Assembly: GCA_003242115.1 (NCBI GenBank)
Contig: QBMP01000029.1
Location: forward strand, 1-24,258
Direction: 5' to 3'
DNA: 24,258 nucleotides
DNA from: Phormidesmis priestleyi
GTDB lineage: Bacteria; Cyanobacteriota; Cyanobacteriia; Phormidesmidales; Phormidesmidaceae
This document shows, piece by piece, positions 15,230-22,719 of the stretch (positions within the stretch are counted from its first letter, which is position 1; each line of letters begins with the position of its first letter). Below the pieces are notes generated by a model that worked only from the letters and a program-made list of their open reading frames with translations, had not been told where the DNA came from and did not search any database. The position numbers were made by a program, and so were the translations under genes.

Positions 15230-17089
15230 ATGTTTTCTGATATTGCGAATCATTGGGCCAGTCAGTGCATTCAGGCATTGGCAAAGCGGAAAATTGTTCG
15301 CGGCTATCCTAACGGCACCTTTCGGCCTTTGGCTACCGTCACCCGATCTGAATTTGCAGCGCTGATGCCAAGGATATTTGAGGAAATGAGTGAGCGACAG
15401 GCAGCAAAGGCGTTTCGCGATGTGCCTAAACAGCATTGGGCTCATGAGGCGGTGGCTTGGGTGAGCCAGCGCGATCTATTTAGCGGCTTTGGCGACTATG
15501 CGGATGGCTCGTTTCGGCCTCGTCAGGCCATTTCTAGAGCGCAGGCGATCGCCGCTATAATCACTGGGTTGCAGGCGATGCAGGGGGTTGCAGCAGTCAT
15601 TGAGCCGGATGCTGCTTTGGAGACTAGAGCTGAACCGGCAGCGACGAACAATTTGACGGCTCAATCTCAGTATATTGCGCAATATTTTAGAGATGCGGCG
15701 GATATTCCTATCTATGCGCAAGAGTCAATTGCCGCCGCGCTTGAGCAACAGCTTTTGGAATCGCTGAGCCAACCGCGCTTTTTGCGGCCTAACCAGGCGA
15801 TGACTAGAGGTGAAGTCGCGGCTTTGCTGTGCAGGGCTTTGGCAATACCCCTGGCAGAAATGGGCCAGTATCCGGCTCTCGCTGACGATCAGCAAGAGAC
15901 ATTTGAGCGTTTTTTGCAGCAGGAAGCGACGTTCGATGCCTCGCGGCTGGCTTTTTTGGATAGCGGCATTGAGCGATCGCGCTACCGCTCGGACATTGCT
16001 CAATACGCTAAGCGCCTTCAAGACTTGTCGAGTATCAGTGCGCCGCTAAATAAAACAGCCGCTTATCCAAAAATCGGCAAAATGTTTTTTGTAAACGAAA
16101 GTGGCTTAGAATTTTTGCCGTCTGATATTCTCTCTGGCTGTGTGTGCCTTTCGACGGTTCAAGCCGATCAGCGGCACACTCGTTGGCTGGGTCGAGATGC
16201 GTTGAGCGACTATCAGCTATGGAGCGCCACTAAGTTTATCCCGCTGTTGAATACCGCCGCGAGAGCTAATGCTATTGCCCCAACTGTCGCTATCGATCAG
16301 TATCGCATTCGAGCTATGGGTACTGCTGAGCCAAACTATACCTTCGATGAATTAGCTAGCGGCATTATCAACTACAGCGATCGCATTGCCACTTCCAATG
16401 CGTTGGCCGTGACGTTTAAAAACTTTGAAACGCCTGAACGCCTAGAGGCATGGACACAGCAAATGAGCGGCAATCAAGCGCTGTCGTTTCAGGGACGCTA
16501 CGGTGAAGCGCCTTTTATTGAGCATCCCGAACTGTGGAATCCGCTAACTAATCAGACCGCTTTACGCTCCAGCGCCCAGCGCCACGACGGCCAAAACCTG
16601 ATGTCTACTTACGACCTCACTCGACTGATCACAATGGCCGCTTGGCATTCTCAAATTCCTAAGTCAGCTCAGATCCCGGACATTCAAGGCCACAGCTTAG
16701 CACCCATTATTCGAGCGATGGGCGTTGATACGGCCCGCTATGTGGATGTGGCGTTAGAGACGTTGGGGTTAGCTGATTGGGTGCTAGAGCCCGTCATTAT
16801 TTCTAAATGCGGATTTGGCCGTAGTGAGGGTCGCAACCAAACCGAACTCACCTACTGCGCCTTAGCTCAATTTAGTCTCCCCAGACACATAGCCAGACAA
16901 GCCAATAAGCAGACGACCGCGCCAGCAGCGCCAGATTTCACCGCTAGCTATCAGCAATACTCTCTAGGACTGACGCTAATCGCCGCCCAAAACGCCAGCG
17001 ACCCCAACCAAGAAGCCCGATACGTAGACGCTTTAATGGCCAGCGCAGTCACTGAAATCATTCGCCGCGCGGTACTCGAAACGCTTTAA
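15230..17089 (+). CDS. SLH-domain protein fused to a serine beta-lactamase/DD-peptidase-like domain
   Basis: 619 residues. Three S-layer-homology units are visible: about 1-50 (FSDIANHWASQCIQAL then GYPNGTFRPLATVTRSEFAAL), 61-113 (FRDVPKQHWAHEAVAWV then ADGSFRPRQAISRAQAIAAI) and a weaker one at 152-205. SLH domains anchor proteins to secondary cell-wall polymer or, in cyanobacteria, to peptidoglycan. Residues about 280-550 resemble the penicillin-recognising serine hydrolase fold: WSATKF gives S332-xx-K335, ATSNAL (387-392) stands where an SxN/SDN motif is expected, and SKCGFG (525-530) sits where KTG/KSG usually is. The missing hydroxyl residue makes activity doubtful. No signal peptide precedes the first SLH unit, and ATG 15230 with an AGGAA upstream leaves no room for one. 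This gene is divergent from the copper ATPase. The SLH call is firm; the hydrolase call is moderate. Confidence 0.75.
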   Translation: MFSDIANHWASQCIQALAKRKIVRGYPNGTFRPLATVTRSEFAALMPRIFEEMSERQAAKAFRDVPKQHWAHEAVAWVSQRDLFSGFGDYADGSFRPRQAISRAQAIAAIITGLQAMQGVAAVIEPDAALETRAEPAATNNLTAQSQYIAQYFRDAADIPIYAQESIAAALEQQLLESLSQPRFLRPNQAMTRGEVAALLCRALAIPLAEMGQYPALADDQQETFERFLQQEATFDASRLAFLDSGIERSRYRSDIAQYAKRLQDLSSISAPLNKTAAYPKIGKMFFVNESGLEFLPSDILSGCVCLSTVQADQRHTRWLGRDALSDYQLWSATKFIPLLNTAARANAIAPTVAIDQYRIRAMGTAEPNYTFDELASGIINYSDRIATSNALAVTFKNFETPERLEAWTQQMSGNQALSFQGRYGEAPFIEHPELWNPLTNQTALRSSAQRHDGQNLMSTYDLTRLITMAAWHSQIPKSAQIPDIQGHSLAPIIRAMGVDTARYVDVALETLGLADWVLEPVIISKCGFGRSEGRNQTELTYCALAQFSLPRHIARQANKQTTAPAAPDFTASYQQYSLGLTLIAAQNASDPNQEARYVDALMASAVTEIIRRAVLETL

Positions 17090-17168
17090 CCTGCGCAGAT
17101 ATGGCTCACGGGCGTCGGGTATTGCTAATGTGTAGGAACGGCCAAGCAAGCAAATAAATGAACGGCTG

Positions 17169-17774
17169 CTATCGCGGTAAAACATCGTTTAAGCGTAGCT
17201 GCAAAGCCGGGAATAAAGATGAAGAGATGCTCTCGCCTAGCCTGTACTGATGTTGACGATACTCATCACCTTCTAGCTGACAAACAGTAAAGGTAGGCTG
17301 CTTCGGTCTGCCAATAAAAACAGTGCCGCCCAATCCTCGAAAATCGACAATCCAATATTCAGGGATACCGAGAAGCGCGTATTCTTCGACTTTTCGAGCG
17401 TAGTCAGTTTCCCAATTGGTGCTGACAACTTCTACCGCTAGCCGCACCGAACGCCCCAACGTGATGACAGGCGATCGCTCCCACAAAGGCTCGTTAATTA
17501 GGTTAGTCTCATCTAACACCAAAATATCTGGACGGCGAGCGGTCGCGATCTCTCCAGAAGCACGGATTAGGCAAGTCCGTGGCATGAACCAAGGAAGCTG
17601 AGCCTCAGCAATGGCCAATCCAATTTTGACCATGAGCTTACCGCCGACTGTTTCGTGGGGGCCAGTCGGTTCCATATCAATTAGCTCCCCATCGGCTAGC
17701 TCGTAGCGAGGGTTGTCGCCGTAGTGAGCAATAAAATCATCAATGGAAAGGGCGGATGTAAGCGCGTAGGTCAT
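17169..17774 (-). CDS. Uma2 family (DUF820) PD-(D/E)xK nuclease-fold protein
   Basis: 201 residues, typical length. Uma2/DUF820 proteins are very abundant in cyanobacteria and have a restriction-endonuclease-like fold, but their biological targets are largely unknown. The N-terminal MT-SIDDFIAHYGDNPRYELADGELI pattern (with YELxDGELI at about 24-32) is diagnostic. The likely active site is D83 in RRPDILVLDE, E115 in LAVEVVSTN and K128 in YARKVEEYALLGIPEYWIVD. All key residues are present. The ATG at 17774 lies nine bases after the stop of psb30 on the same strand, so the two are probably co-transcribed. The pairing is unexpected, since one encodes a photosystem subunit. Many Uma2 genes are mobile or expanded in copy number, but no repeat borders are visible here. 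Confidence 0.9.
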   Translation of the reverse strand: MTYALTSALSIDDFIAHYGDNPRYELADGELIDMEPTGPHETVGGKLMVKIGLAIAEAQLPWFMPRTCLIRASGEIATARRPDILVLDETNLINEPLWERSPVITLGRSVRLAVEVVSTNWETDYARKVEEYALLGIPEYWIVDFRGLGGTVFIGRPKQPTFTVCQLEGDEYRQHQYRLGESISSSLFPALQLRLNDVLPR

Positions 17775-17783
17775 GAGCGCGCC

Positions 17784-17924
17784 TTACAGATCGCCGCCTC
17801 GAAGCGCTAGCAAAAAGACGACCGCAGGGCCAGCAATCACCACCAATGCCAGCATGGTTAGCTGCCCAATCAAAACAAAATCAATGTTGCTTACAAAAGA
17901 AAGTGCGCCGTCTAAAAAAGCCAT
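17784..17924 (-). CDS. psb30: Photosystem II reaction centre protein Psb30 (Ycf12)
   Basis: A 46-residue single-span membrane protein, too short for routine gene finding. The sequence starts MAFLDGALSFVSNIDFVLIG and continues QLTMLALVVIAGPAVVFLLA, then ends RGGDL. The QLT-LALV-IAGP-V--LLA-RGG-L pattern is the hallmark of Psb30/Ycf12, a peripheral small subunit at the edge of photosystem II near PsbJ, PsbK and cytochrome b559, involved in PSII stability. A perfect GGAGGATAA ribosome-binding site precedes ATG 17924. A TACAAT at 17982-17977 on the minus strand could be the -10 box, giving a leader of about 45 bases. The gene is followed nine bases later by a Uma2 gene. Confidence 0.9.
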   Translation of the reverse strand: MAFLDGALSFVSNIDFVLIGQLTMLALVVIAGPAVVFLLALRGGDL

Positions 17925-18149
17925 TTATCCTCCGAACAGTTCAGGCCGAACTACGAATCAGTGTTCATTAGCAAGCATTGTACCTGTTGGCGGTGAGCAG
18001 AATTAAAGTTTGTTTACAAAATTCTAAGGTTTAAAGTAAGGCTCAAAAAATCCTTAAAATCCCCAAAAAAAGCTTATGCACACTCAGCGGTTTAGCGTTT
18101 TGGAGCCTTTAGCCGTTAAGGTAGGCACTGATGCTTTAAACAATTTTTT

Positions 18150-18560
18150 ATGGCTACTTGGCAGTGTGTTAAAAACTGCGGGGCCTGCTGCCAGCTTGAT
18201 CCGGCAGATCGCCCCGACCTCGCTGATTATCTGTCGCCTTCGCAGCTATCGCTGTACATGAGTATGGTGGGCGACGATGGCTGGTGCATCAATTACGACC
18301 AGACCAGCCGGGAATGCAGCATTTACGCTGATCGCCCTGTTTTTTGCCGCGTTGAACCCGAAACTTTTGAGCAGCTATATCAAGTTGCGCCTGCCGATCT
18401 CAATGGCTTTGCGATTGAGTGCTGTGAGCAGCAAATTTCAGGTGTTTATGGAAATCGCAGCCCAGAAATGGATCGTTTTTACCAGGCAGTAGGCATTGAG
18501 AGCCAAGTGATCGATCTTACGCCTGACAGTTGGATCACGCCCGATGATGAGCGCCGATAA
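18150..18560 (+). CDS. YkgJ family cysteine-cluster protein
   Basis: 136 residues with the YkgJ (putative zinc- or iron-binding) signature. CVKNCGACC (C6, C10, C13, C14) is followed by GWCINYD (C46), ECSIYADRPVFCRVEP (C56, C66) and a late ECCEQ pair (about 105-106). The spacing and the IY-RP-CR motif are characteristic. The biochemical role is unknown; a metal-binding or Fe-S assembly function is usually suggested. The ATG at 18150 begins right before the cysteine motif. It lies upstream of two GDT1-family transporter genes in the same orientation, but a hairpin with a short T run directly after its stop suggests partial transcriptional separation. The grouping with cation transporters fits a metal-related role, which is inference. 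Confidence 0.88.
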   Translation: MATWQCVKNCGACCQLDPADRPDLADYLSPSQLSLYMSMVGDDGWCINYDQTSRECSIYADRPVFCRVEPETFEQLYQVAPADLNGFAIECCEQQISGVYGNRSPEMDRFYQAVGIESQVIDLTPDSWITPDDERR

Positions 18561-18590
18561 TCGTCTGAAGATTGCGCTTCGGGACGATTT
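18559..18590 (+). terminator. Hairpin terminator overlapping the YkgJ stop codon
   Basis: AATCGTC (18559-18565) pairs with GACGATT (18583-18589), and GAAG/CTTC extends the stem inside, followed by TTTTAC. The arm begins within the TAA stop codon. It may reduce read-through into the GDT1 genes. Confidence 0.5.
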
Positions 18591-18625
18591 TACAGATAAT
18601 GAAAGAAATATGAAATGAACGTATT

Positions 18626-19003
18626 GTGAGTGCCCCTAACCCGATTTCTTCCCTTCAATCTGACCCGATTGAAGCCACCGCTAGCACCAGCAACACGTCT
18701 GAGACCCCAAGCGCTTTTGGCGGCACCTTTTGGCGCGTGTTTTTATCGACCTTTGTCACTATTTTTTTAGCGGAACTAGGCGATAAAACTCAGGTGGCGA
18801 CGCTGCTGTTGAGTGCGCAATCGCGATCGCCAGTGGTTGTATTCTTGGGTGCAGGGCTAGCGCTAATCTCAACGAGTTTGCTAGGGGTGTTGCTAGGCCA
18901 GTGGTTAGCCAAGCGAATCTCGCCAAGCACACTAGACACCTGCGCCGGAATTTTACTGCTGCTGATTACCATTGGCCTCATCGGCGATATTGTCGGCCAA
19001 TAA
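18626..19003 (+). CDS. Half-size GDT1/TMEM165 (UPF0016) cation transporter, first subunit
   Basis: 125 residues from GTG 18626; no ATG in frame fits. About 35 Ser/Thr-rich residues precede three hydrophobic helices. The family motif E-x-G-D-K-[TS] is present as AELGDKTQ (E50, D53, K54, T55). Full-length family members (Mn2+/Ca2+ exchangers, such as yeast Gdt1 and cyanobacterial Mnx) contain two such halves. This gene encodes one half and the next gene the other, so the working transporter is probably a heterodimer in the thylakoid or plasma membrane. The cation is inferred from the family. The second helix region ends SLLGVLLGQWLA, typical of the repeat. The genes are 36 bases apart and surely co-transcribed. 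Confidence 0.88.
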   Translation: MSAPNPISSLQSDPIEATASTSNTSETPSAFGGTFWRVFLSTFVTIFLAELGDKTQVATLLLSAQSRSPVVVFLGAGLALISTSLLGVLLGQWLAKRISPSTLDTCAGILLLLITIGLIGDIVGQ

Positions 19004-19039
19004 ATAACCTCTGAACAACTCTCGAACACCCCGTTTCCT

Positions 19040-19327
19040 ATGGATTTTCAGCTTTTTATAGTGAGTTTTATCACGGTGTTTGTGTCAGAGCTAGGCGATA
19101 AAAGTCAGCTAGCAGCGATCGCGCTGGGCGGATCTTCACCCTCACCTAAAGCCGTTTTCTTCGGTTCAGCCAGCGCCTTACTGCTCGCGTCTTTACTCGG
19201 CGTACTGCTCGGCGAAAGCACCGCTCTACTGCTGCCCAAAAAATTGGTTAAAGGACTAGCAGCCCTCGGTTTTGGCCTGCTAGCCGTGCGCTTGCTGTGG
19301 CCAGAACCAGAAGGACTCGATTTGTAA
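19040..19327 (+). CDS. Half-size GDT1/TMEM165 (UPF0016) cation transporter, second subunit
   Basis: 95 residues, three predicted membrane helices, with SELGDKSQ (E17, D20, K21, S22) near the N-terminus and SLLGVLLGES (51-60) in the second helix, mirroring the upstream protein. It lacks the upstream protein's polar N-terminal extension and begins almost directly at the first helix. Together they supply the two inverted E-x-G-D motifs that form the cation site in full-length GDT1 proteins. The ATG at 19040 lacks a strong ribosome-binding site. The next gene, the S8 peptidase-like one, is convergent 30 bases away. Confidence 0.88.
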   Translation: MDFQLFIVSFITVFVSELGDKSQLAAIALGGSSPSPKAVFFGSASALLLASLLGVLLGESTALLLPKKLVKGLAALGFGLLAVRLLWPEPEGLDL

Positions 19328-19357
19328 TAGCGATAGTAATCGCGGCATCACCCAGCC

Positions 19358-20992
19358 TTACTGCGCTGATTTTGCCCACCAAGCTAGCGCATAGGGAATC
19401 GCTGCGCCGCCGCTCTTTTGCACTACTCGCAGCTTGTACTGACCGTTGGCCGGAATCGGGATAAAAATATGCTCTACGCTGTCTTCTTCACTGACAGATG
19501 ACCACACGCTTTGGCTAATATCGGTCGCATCGGCAGGCATGAGACACAGATCTAAATTGCCCAGTGGTTGACCGCTAAAGCTTTCGCCAATGTCGTAGTA
19601 CTCATCGTTAGAGTTGAGTTCGACGACGCGCTCCCAGGAAAGGGTGGCGCTCAGGTAGCTGCCGCCTTCGAGCGGGGCATTAAATACGTAGTCTTGGGCA
19701 TTGCTATCAGCGGTGGCGCTGTAGTTCCAGCCAACCATTGGAATTTCACCCGGAGCCCATTCCCCATTCACAAACTGCTCATAGGCTCTAAACGCATTCA
19801 GATGGCCAGTGCCCAAGTTGGCATCTAGCGGAATTTTTTGATCGCGGTAGGCGTCGGAGTCGAGCCAGGTTTTGCCGCGTTTATCGAGTAGAGTGCGACT
19901 CATACCCAAAATCGAGCCATCGCCCGGATCTTTAATTTTATCGGCGGCGTTCATCAGCACTGATTTCATCACCAGCGGTTCTCTGGAGTCTAAGCTCCAG
20001 TTGCTAGCGCCTGATCGAAACTGGCGATCGCCCAATTCTTGCAGCAGCGCCACCGTCGCCACCACATGCGGTGCAGCAAAGCTAGTGCCGCTGCTAATCG
20101 TCAGCCGACCGTCCGGGTTAAACAGCTCAATGTCACTGCCTGGTGCCACCAAGTCAATCGAGCGCCGCGCCCCAACATTGGATTCTTCAACCGGGCTTGC
20201 GGGTTCACTGCCCAAGTTAGCAGAATCTAACCGGGTAAAAATGCCATCAACGCGAGCAGAAAAGGCGACACTCATGCCATTGAAATTATCGGTCGGAATC
20301 GGAATGCCGCCCTGGCCCTGGTTGCCCGCGATGACATACAGCAGCTTATGCACCCGCGATGACCAGTCAATACACTGCGTTAATAGGGCGTTGCCATCGA
20401 GCGTAGCGTTGGGCCTTGCGTCTCGGCTCAGCGGTTCGCCAAAGCTAAAGTTAGTTGCGCGCACGTCGCCGCTGTTTTGCAGGGCAATATGCTGTGAGGC
20501 TAGGCACTCTTCGGGCTGACCCGTTTCTTCAGTAAAGTTGCTAGACGCGGCTGAGTAAAGCACCGCATTTGGGGCAACGCCTTTGACAATTTTATCGCGG
20601 CTGAGAATCACGCTGGCCACATTGCCCGCATGACCATCGACGGTACCATCAGCGATCGCGGGTTCATCCAATTCAAATACCCGGCTCACCCGCACCACAA
20701 AATTTTGATTGGAAATTTTATCAATGCCAAATACGCCAGGGCGACCAATTTCCACTTGGCCAATCGCAATTTTGCGCCCTGTCAGGTTATACGGCGCTTC
20801 CTGCAATCTTCTGGCATCGATGCCTTCTGGCCCTACCGACGTCGAGAGCGCCAGCGCTGGTAGCCCAATCACAACAACGCCAAACCCAATGGCAAAGCGA
20901 GTCAGCGGCGCGCGCCAAACCCGCCTCGCCTTCAGCTCTGCTTTAAACGGTAACAATTGAGCTAGAAAAGATGAGCCGGTAGGATTCGCCAT
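19358..20992 (-). CDS. Subtilisin-like (S8) serine peptidase-fold protein, atypical catalytic Asp region
   Basis: 544 residues. A single hydrophobic segment at about 31-52 acts as membrane anchor or uncleaved signal. The S8 core follows: DGHAGNVASVI contains the catalytic His (H121), YVIAGNQGQGG the oxyanion Asn (N224), and SSGTSFAAPHVVATVALL the nucleophile (S304). The strand that should carry the catalytic Asp, usually VAVIDSG, reads IAIGQVEIG, placing Glu81 at the Asp position by eye. The His motif is HAG rather than HGT. A C-terminal part (about 400-544) resembles a beta-sandwich pre-peptidase-like or P-domain-type module. It may be a low-activity protease or a pseudo-protease that binds polypeptides outside the membrane. 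The ATG at 20992 is the only sensible start. The gene diverges from rpe across 292 bases. Confidence 0.85.
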   Translation of the reverse strand: MANPTGSSFLAQLLPFKAELKARRVWRAPLTRFAIGFGVVVIGLPALALSTSVGPEGIDARRLQEAPYNLTGRKIAIGQVEIGRPGVFGIDKISNQNFVVRVSRVFELDEPAIADGTVDGHAGNVASVILSRDKIVKGVAPNAVLYSAASSNFTEETGQPEECLASQHIALQNSGDVRATNFSFGEPLSRDARPNATLDGNALLTQCIDWSSRVHKLLYVIAGNQGQGGIPIPTDNFNGMSVAFSARVDGIFTRLDSANLGSEPASPVEESNVGARRSIDLVAPGSDIELFNPDGRLTISSGTSFAAPHVVATVALLQELGDRQFRSGASNWSLDSREPLVMKSVLMNAADKIKDPGDGSILGMSRTLLDKRGKTWLDSDAYRDQKIPLDANLGTGHLNAFRAYEQFVNGEWAPGEIPMVGWNYSATADSNAQDYVFNAPLEGGSYLSATLSWERVVELNSNDEYYDIGESFSGQPLGNLDLCLMPADATDISQSVWSSVSEEDSVEHIFIPIPANGQYKLRVVQKSGGAAIPYALAWWAKSAQ

Positions 20993-21134
20993 AAACCGAA
21001 AAATAGTTGAATTGAATTAAGTTGATAGCTAACGTAGAGCAACTCTAACTCAAATATTGAGGCGGTGGTAGCGCCTCAAACCCTCTAATCGATTTGACTG
21101 ATTCGTGACAACTCAGAAGAGCAGGGTAAATATT

Positions 21135-21162
21135 TTGTTACAATGAGCACACTATATAGAAT
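21135..21162 (+). promoter_or_regulatory. Possible promoter upstream of rpe
   Basis: TTGTTA (21135-21140) and TAGAAT (21157-21162) with a 16-base spacer fit a sigma-70 promoter for rpe, giving a leader of about 115 bases. An overlapping TATATA (21153-21158) is an alternative -10. A CTTTTTGCACAAAAAG dyad at 21183-21198 lies in that leader. Confidence 0.35.
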
Positions 21163-21284
21163 AGATCTTTCTCTATAGTCAGCTTTTTGCACAAAAAGGC
21201 ACCGCAGGCAGAATCCGCCGCCGCAAACAGCAGATAAAACCCCAGAAAATACCCCAAAAACATTCACTTGAGAGGCGCTCTTCA

Positions 21285-21986
21285 ATGGCAAATTCCAACA
21301 AATCCGTCGTCGTTTCACCGTCGATTTTGTCCGCCGATTTTGGTCGCCTTGGAGAAGAAATTCGCGCCGTCGATCAGGCCGGAGCTGACTGGATTCATAT
21401 TGATGTGATGGATGGCCGCTTTGTGCCAAACATCACCATTGGCCCCATGATCGTCGAGGCCGTGCGCCCCTACACCGACAAGCCTTTAGACGTGCATCTG
21501 ATGATCGTCGAGCCCGAAAAGTACGTTGAAGACTTTGCTAAAGCAGGCGCTGACATTATCTCGGTGCACTGTGAGCACAATGCCTCGCCGCACCTGTACC
21601 GGACGCTGGCTCAAATTAAAGAGTGCGGCAAAAAGGCGGGCGTCGTCCTCAACCCCGGCACGAATTTAGACCTGATTGAGTACAGCCTGGATCTGTGCGA
21701 TTTGGTGCTGATTATGAGTGTGAACCCTGGCTTTGGGGGGCAGAGCTTCATTCCGGGCGTCGTGCCCAAAATTCGTAAGCTCCGAGCGATGTGCGATGAG
21801 CGCGGCCTCGATCCTTGGATTGAAGTAGACGGGGGCCTAAAGTCTCACAATACTTGGCAAGTGCTAGAAGCGGGTGCAAATGCTGTGGTGGCCGGTTCTG
21901 CTGTATTTAAAGCGCCTGACTATGCAAAAGCCATTAGCGATATTCGCAACAGCAAGCGGCCTGTGCCTGAGCTAGCAGCGGTGTAG
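21285..21986 (+). CDS. rpe: Ribulose-phosphate 3-epimerase
   Basis: Rpe interconverts ribulose-5-phosphate and xylulose-5-phosphate in the Calvin cycle and pentose phosphate pathway. The 233 residues form the standard TIM barrel with all signatures: [15 protein letters not shown] (11-25), [18 protein letters not shown] (36-53, metal ligands H38 and D40), LDVHLMI (68-74, H71), [15 protein letters not shown] (143-157) and IEVDGGL (179-185, D182 the second catalytic acid). A GAGAGG precedes ATG 21285 at good distance. A strong bidirectional-looking terminator follows 38 bases after the stop, so it is probably monocistronic. Confidence 0.98.
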   Translation: MANSNKSVVVSPSILSADFGRLGEEIRAVDQAGADWIHIDVMDGRFVPNITIGPMIVEAVRPYTDKPLDVHLMIVEPEKYVEDFAKAGADIISVHCEHNASPHLYRTLAQIKECGKKAGVVLNPGTNLDLIEYSLDLCDLVLIMSVNPGFGGQSFIPGVVPKIRKLRAMCDERGLDPWIEVDGGLKSHNTWQVLEAGANAVVAGSAVFKAPDYAKAISDIRNSKRPVPELAAV

Positions 21987-22023
21987 CACTCATAGCACTG
22001 TGGAACTCCAGTCAATAAGAGTG

Positions 22024-22058
22024 ATAAAACCGCCTTGTCAGCCACAGGGCGGTTTTAT
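22024..22058 (+). terminator. Intrinsic terminator of rpe
   Basis: ATAAAACCGCCTTG (22024-22037) pairs with CAGGGCGGTTTTAT (22045-22058) over 14 positions with one wobble and a 7-base loop. The A/T flanks give T tracts on both strands, a classic shape. Confidence 0.88.
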
Positions 22059-22155
22059 TGTGAGCGATCGCCGTAACCTAGCTAATGAGGTCAAAAAGCG
22101 GGCACTCTAAGGGCTGAAAGCTTTCTGTCAGTTCAGCGATCGCTGCCTACCGCCT

Positions 22156-22347
22156 ATGCCCTCTATCGAAGAGCCCTCTATCGAAAAAAGAGTCTCTAAA
22201 ATATTTGCCACGCGCCAAATCACGCGCAGAGATCAGCAGGTGCTGATGGCACTATTTTCTAGCGGCAAAATCAGCCCAACCGACGAAGCCCTGATCAACA
22301 AAATCTACGAAGCCCTCAGCGCCGGACGTCTGCGAGTCGTTGAGTAA
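22156..22347 (+). CDS. Small hypothetical protein, probably helical
   Basis: 63 residues from ATG 22156. I do not assign a named family. The N-terminus repeats PSIEEPSIEK (direct repeat CCCTCTATCGAA...). The rest predicts as three helices: VSKIFATRQITRRDQQVLMALFS, then GKISPTDEALINKIYEALSAG, then LRVVE. The pattern of a short basic turn (TRQITRRDQ) followed by two amphipathic helices is common in small conserved cyanobacterial proteins that I recall only generically. No cysteines, membrane segment or export signal. It follows a HIP1 palindrome (22138) with no strong ribosome-binding site, and lies upstream of two tRNA genes on the opposite strand. Codon use looks real (balanced third positions, no rare runs). 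Confidence 0.6.
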   Translation: MPSIEEPSIEKRVSKIFATRQITRRDQQVLMALFSSGKISPTDEALINKIYEALSAGRLRVVE

Positions 22348-22379
22348 CGCCGTGAAATTCCGCCTTAAAAAAATTAAAA

Positions 22380-22451
22380 AGCCCATGACGAGGATTGAAC
22401 TCGTGACCTCACCCTTACCAAGGGTGTGCTCTACCACTGAGCCACATGGGC
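22380..22451 (-). tRNA. tRNA-Thr (anticodon GGT)
   Basis: 72 bases on the minus strand. The acceptor stem is GCCCATG/CATGGGC, the D arm GCTC/GAGC, the anticodon stem CACCC/GGGTG with loop TTGGTAA giving anticodon GGU, and the T stem ACGAG/CTCGT around TTCAATC. The discriminator is T (position 22380). CCA is not encoded. The downstream sequence on this strand is TTTTTAATTTTTTT, which can act as a termination tract. Confidence 0.97.
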
Positions 22452-22511
22452 AAAATGTGTGCTGCAAAAGCAGATTGTCAAAGCAAGCTGCAAAAGCGAT
22501 TGCGAAGATGG

Positions 22512-22593
22512 TGGGCCAGGCTGGATTCGAACCAGCGTAAGCATAGCTAGTGGATTTACAGTCCACCCCCATTAACCACTCGGGCACTGACCC
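22512..22593 (-). tRNA. tRNA-Tyr (anticodon GTA)
   Basis: 82 bases on the minus strand, type-II with a long variable arm. The acceptor stem is GGGTCAG/CTGGCCC with discriminator A. The anticodon loop CTGTAAA lies between GTGGA and TCCAC and gives anticodon GUA. The T stem is GCTGG/CCAGC around TTCGAAT. It lies 60 bases upstream of tRNA-Thr on the same strand, so both may come from one precursor. Confidence 0.97.
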
Positions 22594-22657
22594 CCGCCAT
22601 CTACGGCTTATAAAATGTAGCATACGATGCGCCCGCTTTGTCAGTAAAAACAAACCA

Positions 22658-22685
22658 CCGACCGATGCTGATATCGGCGGCTTTT
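22658..22685 (+). terminator. Possible terminator between the tRNA pair and nth
   Basis: CCG-A-CCGAT (22658-22666) pairs with ATCGGCGG (22673-22680) past a bulged A, followed by CTTTTCC on the plus strand. It would stop plus-strand transcription coming from the small gene at 22156 before nth. Confidence 0.45.
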
Positions 22686-22719
22686 CCTTAAGCTGTGAAT
22701 GCTTTTACAAGAAAGGGCT

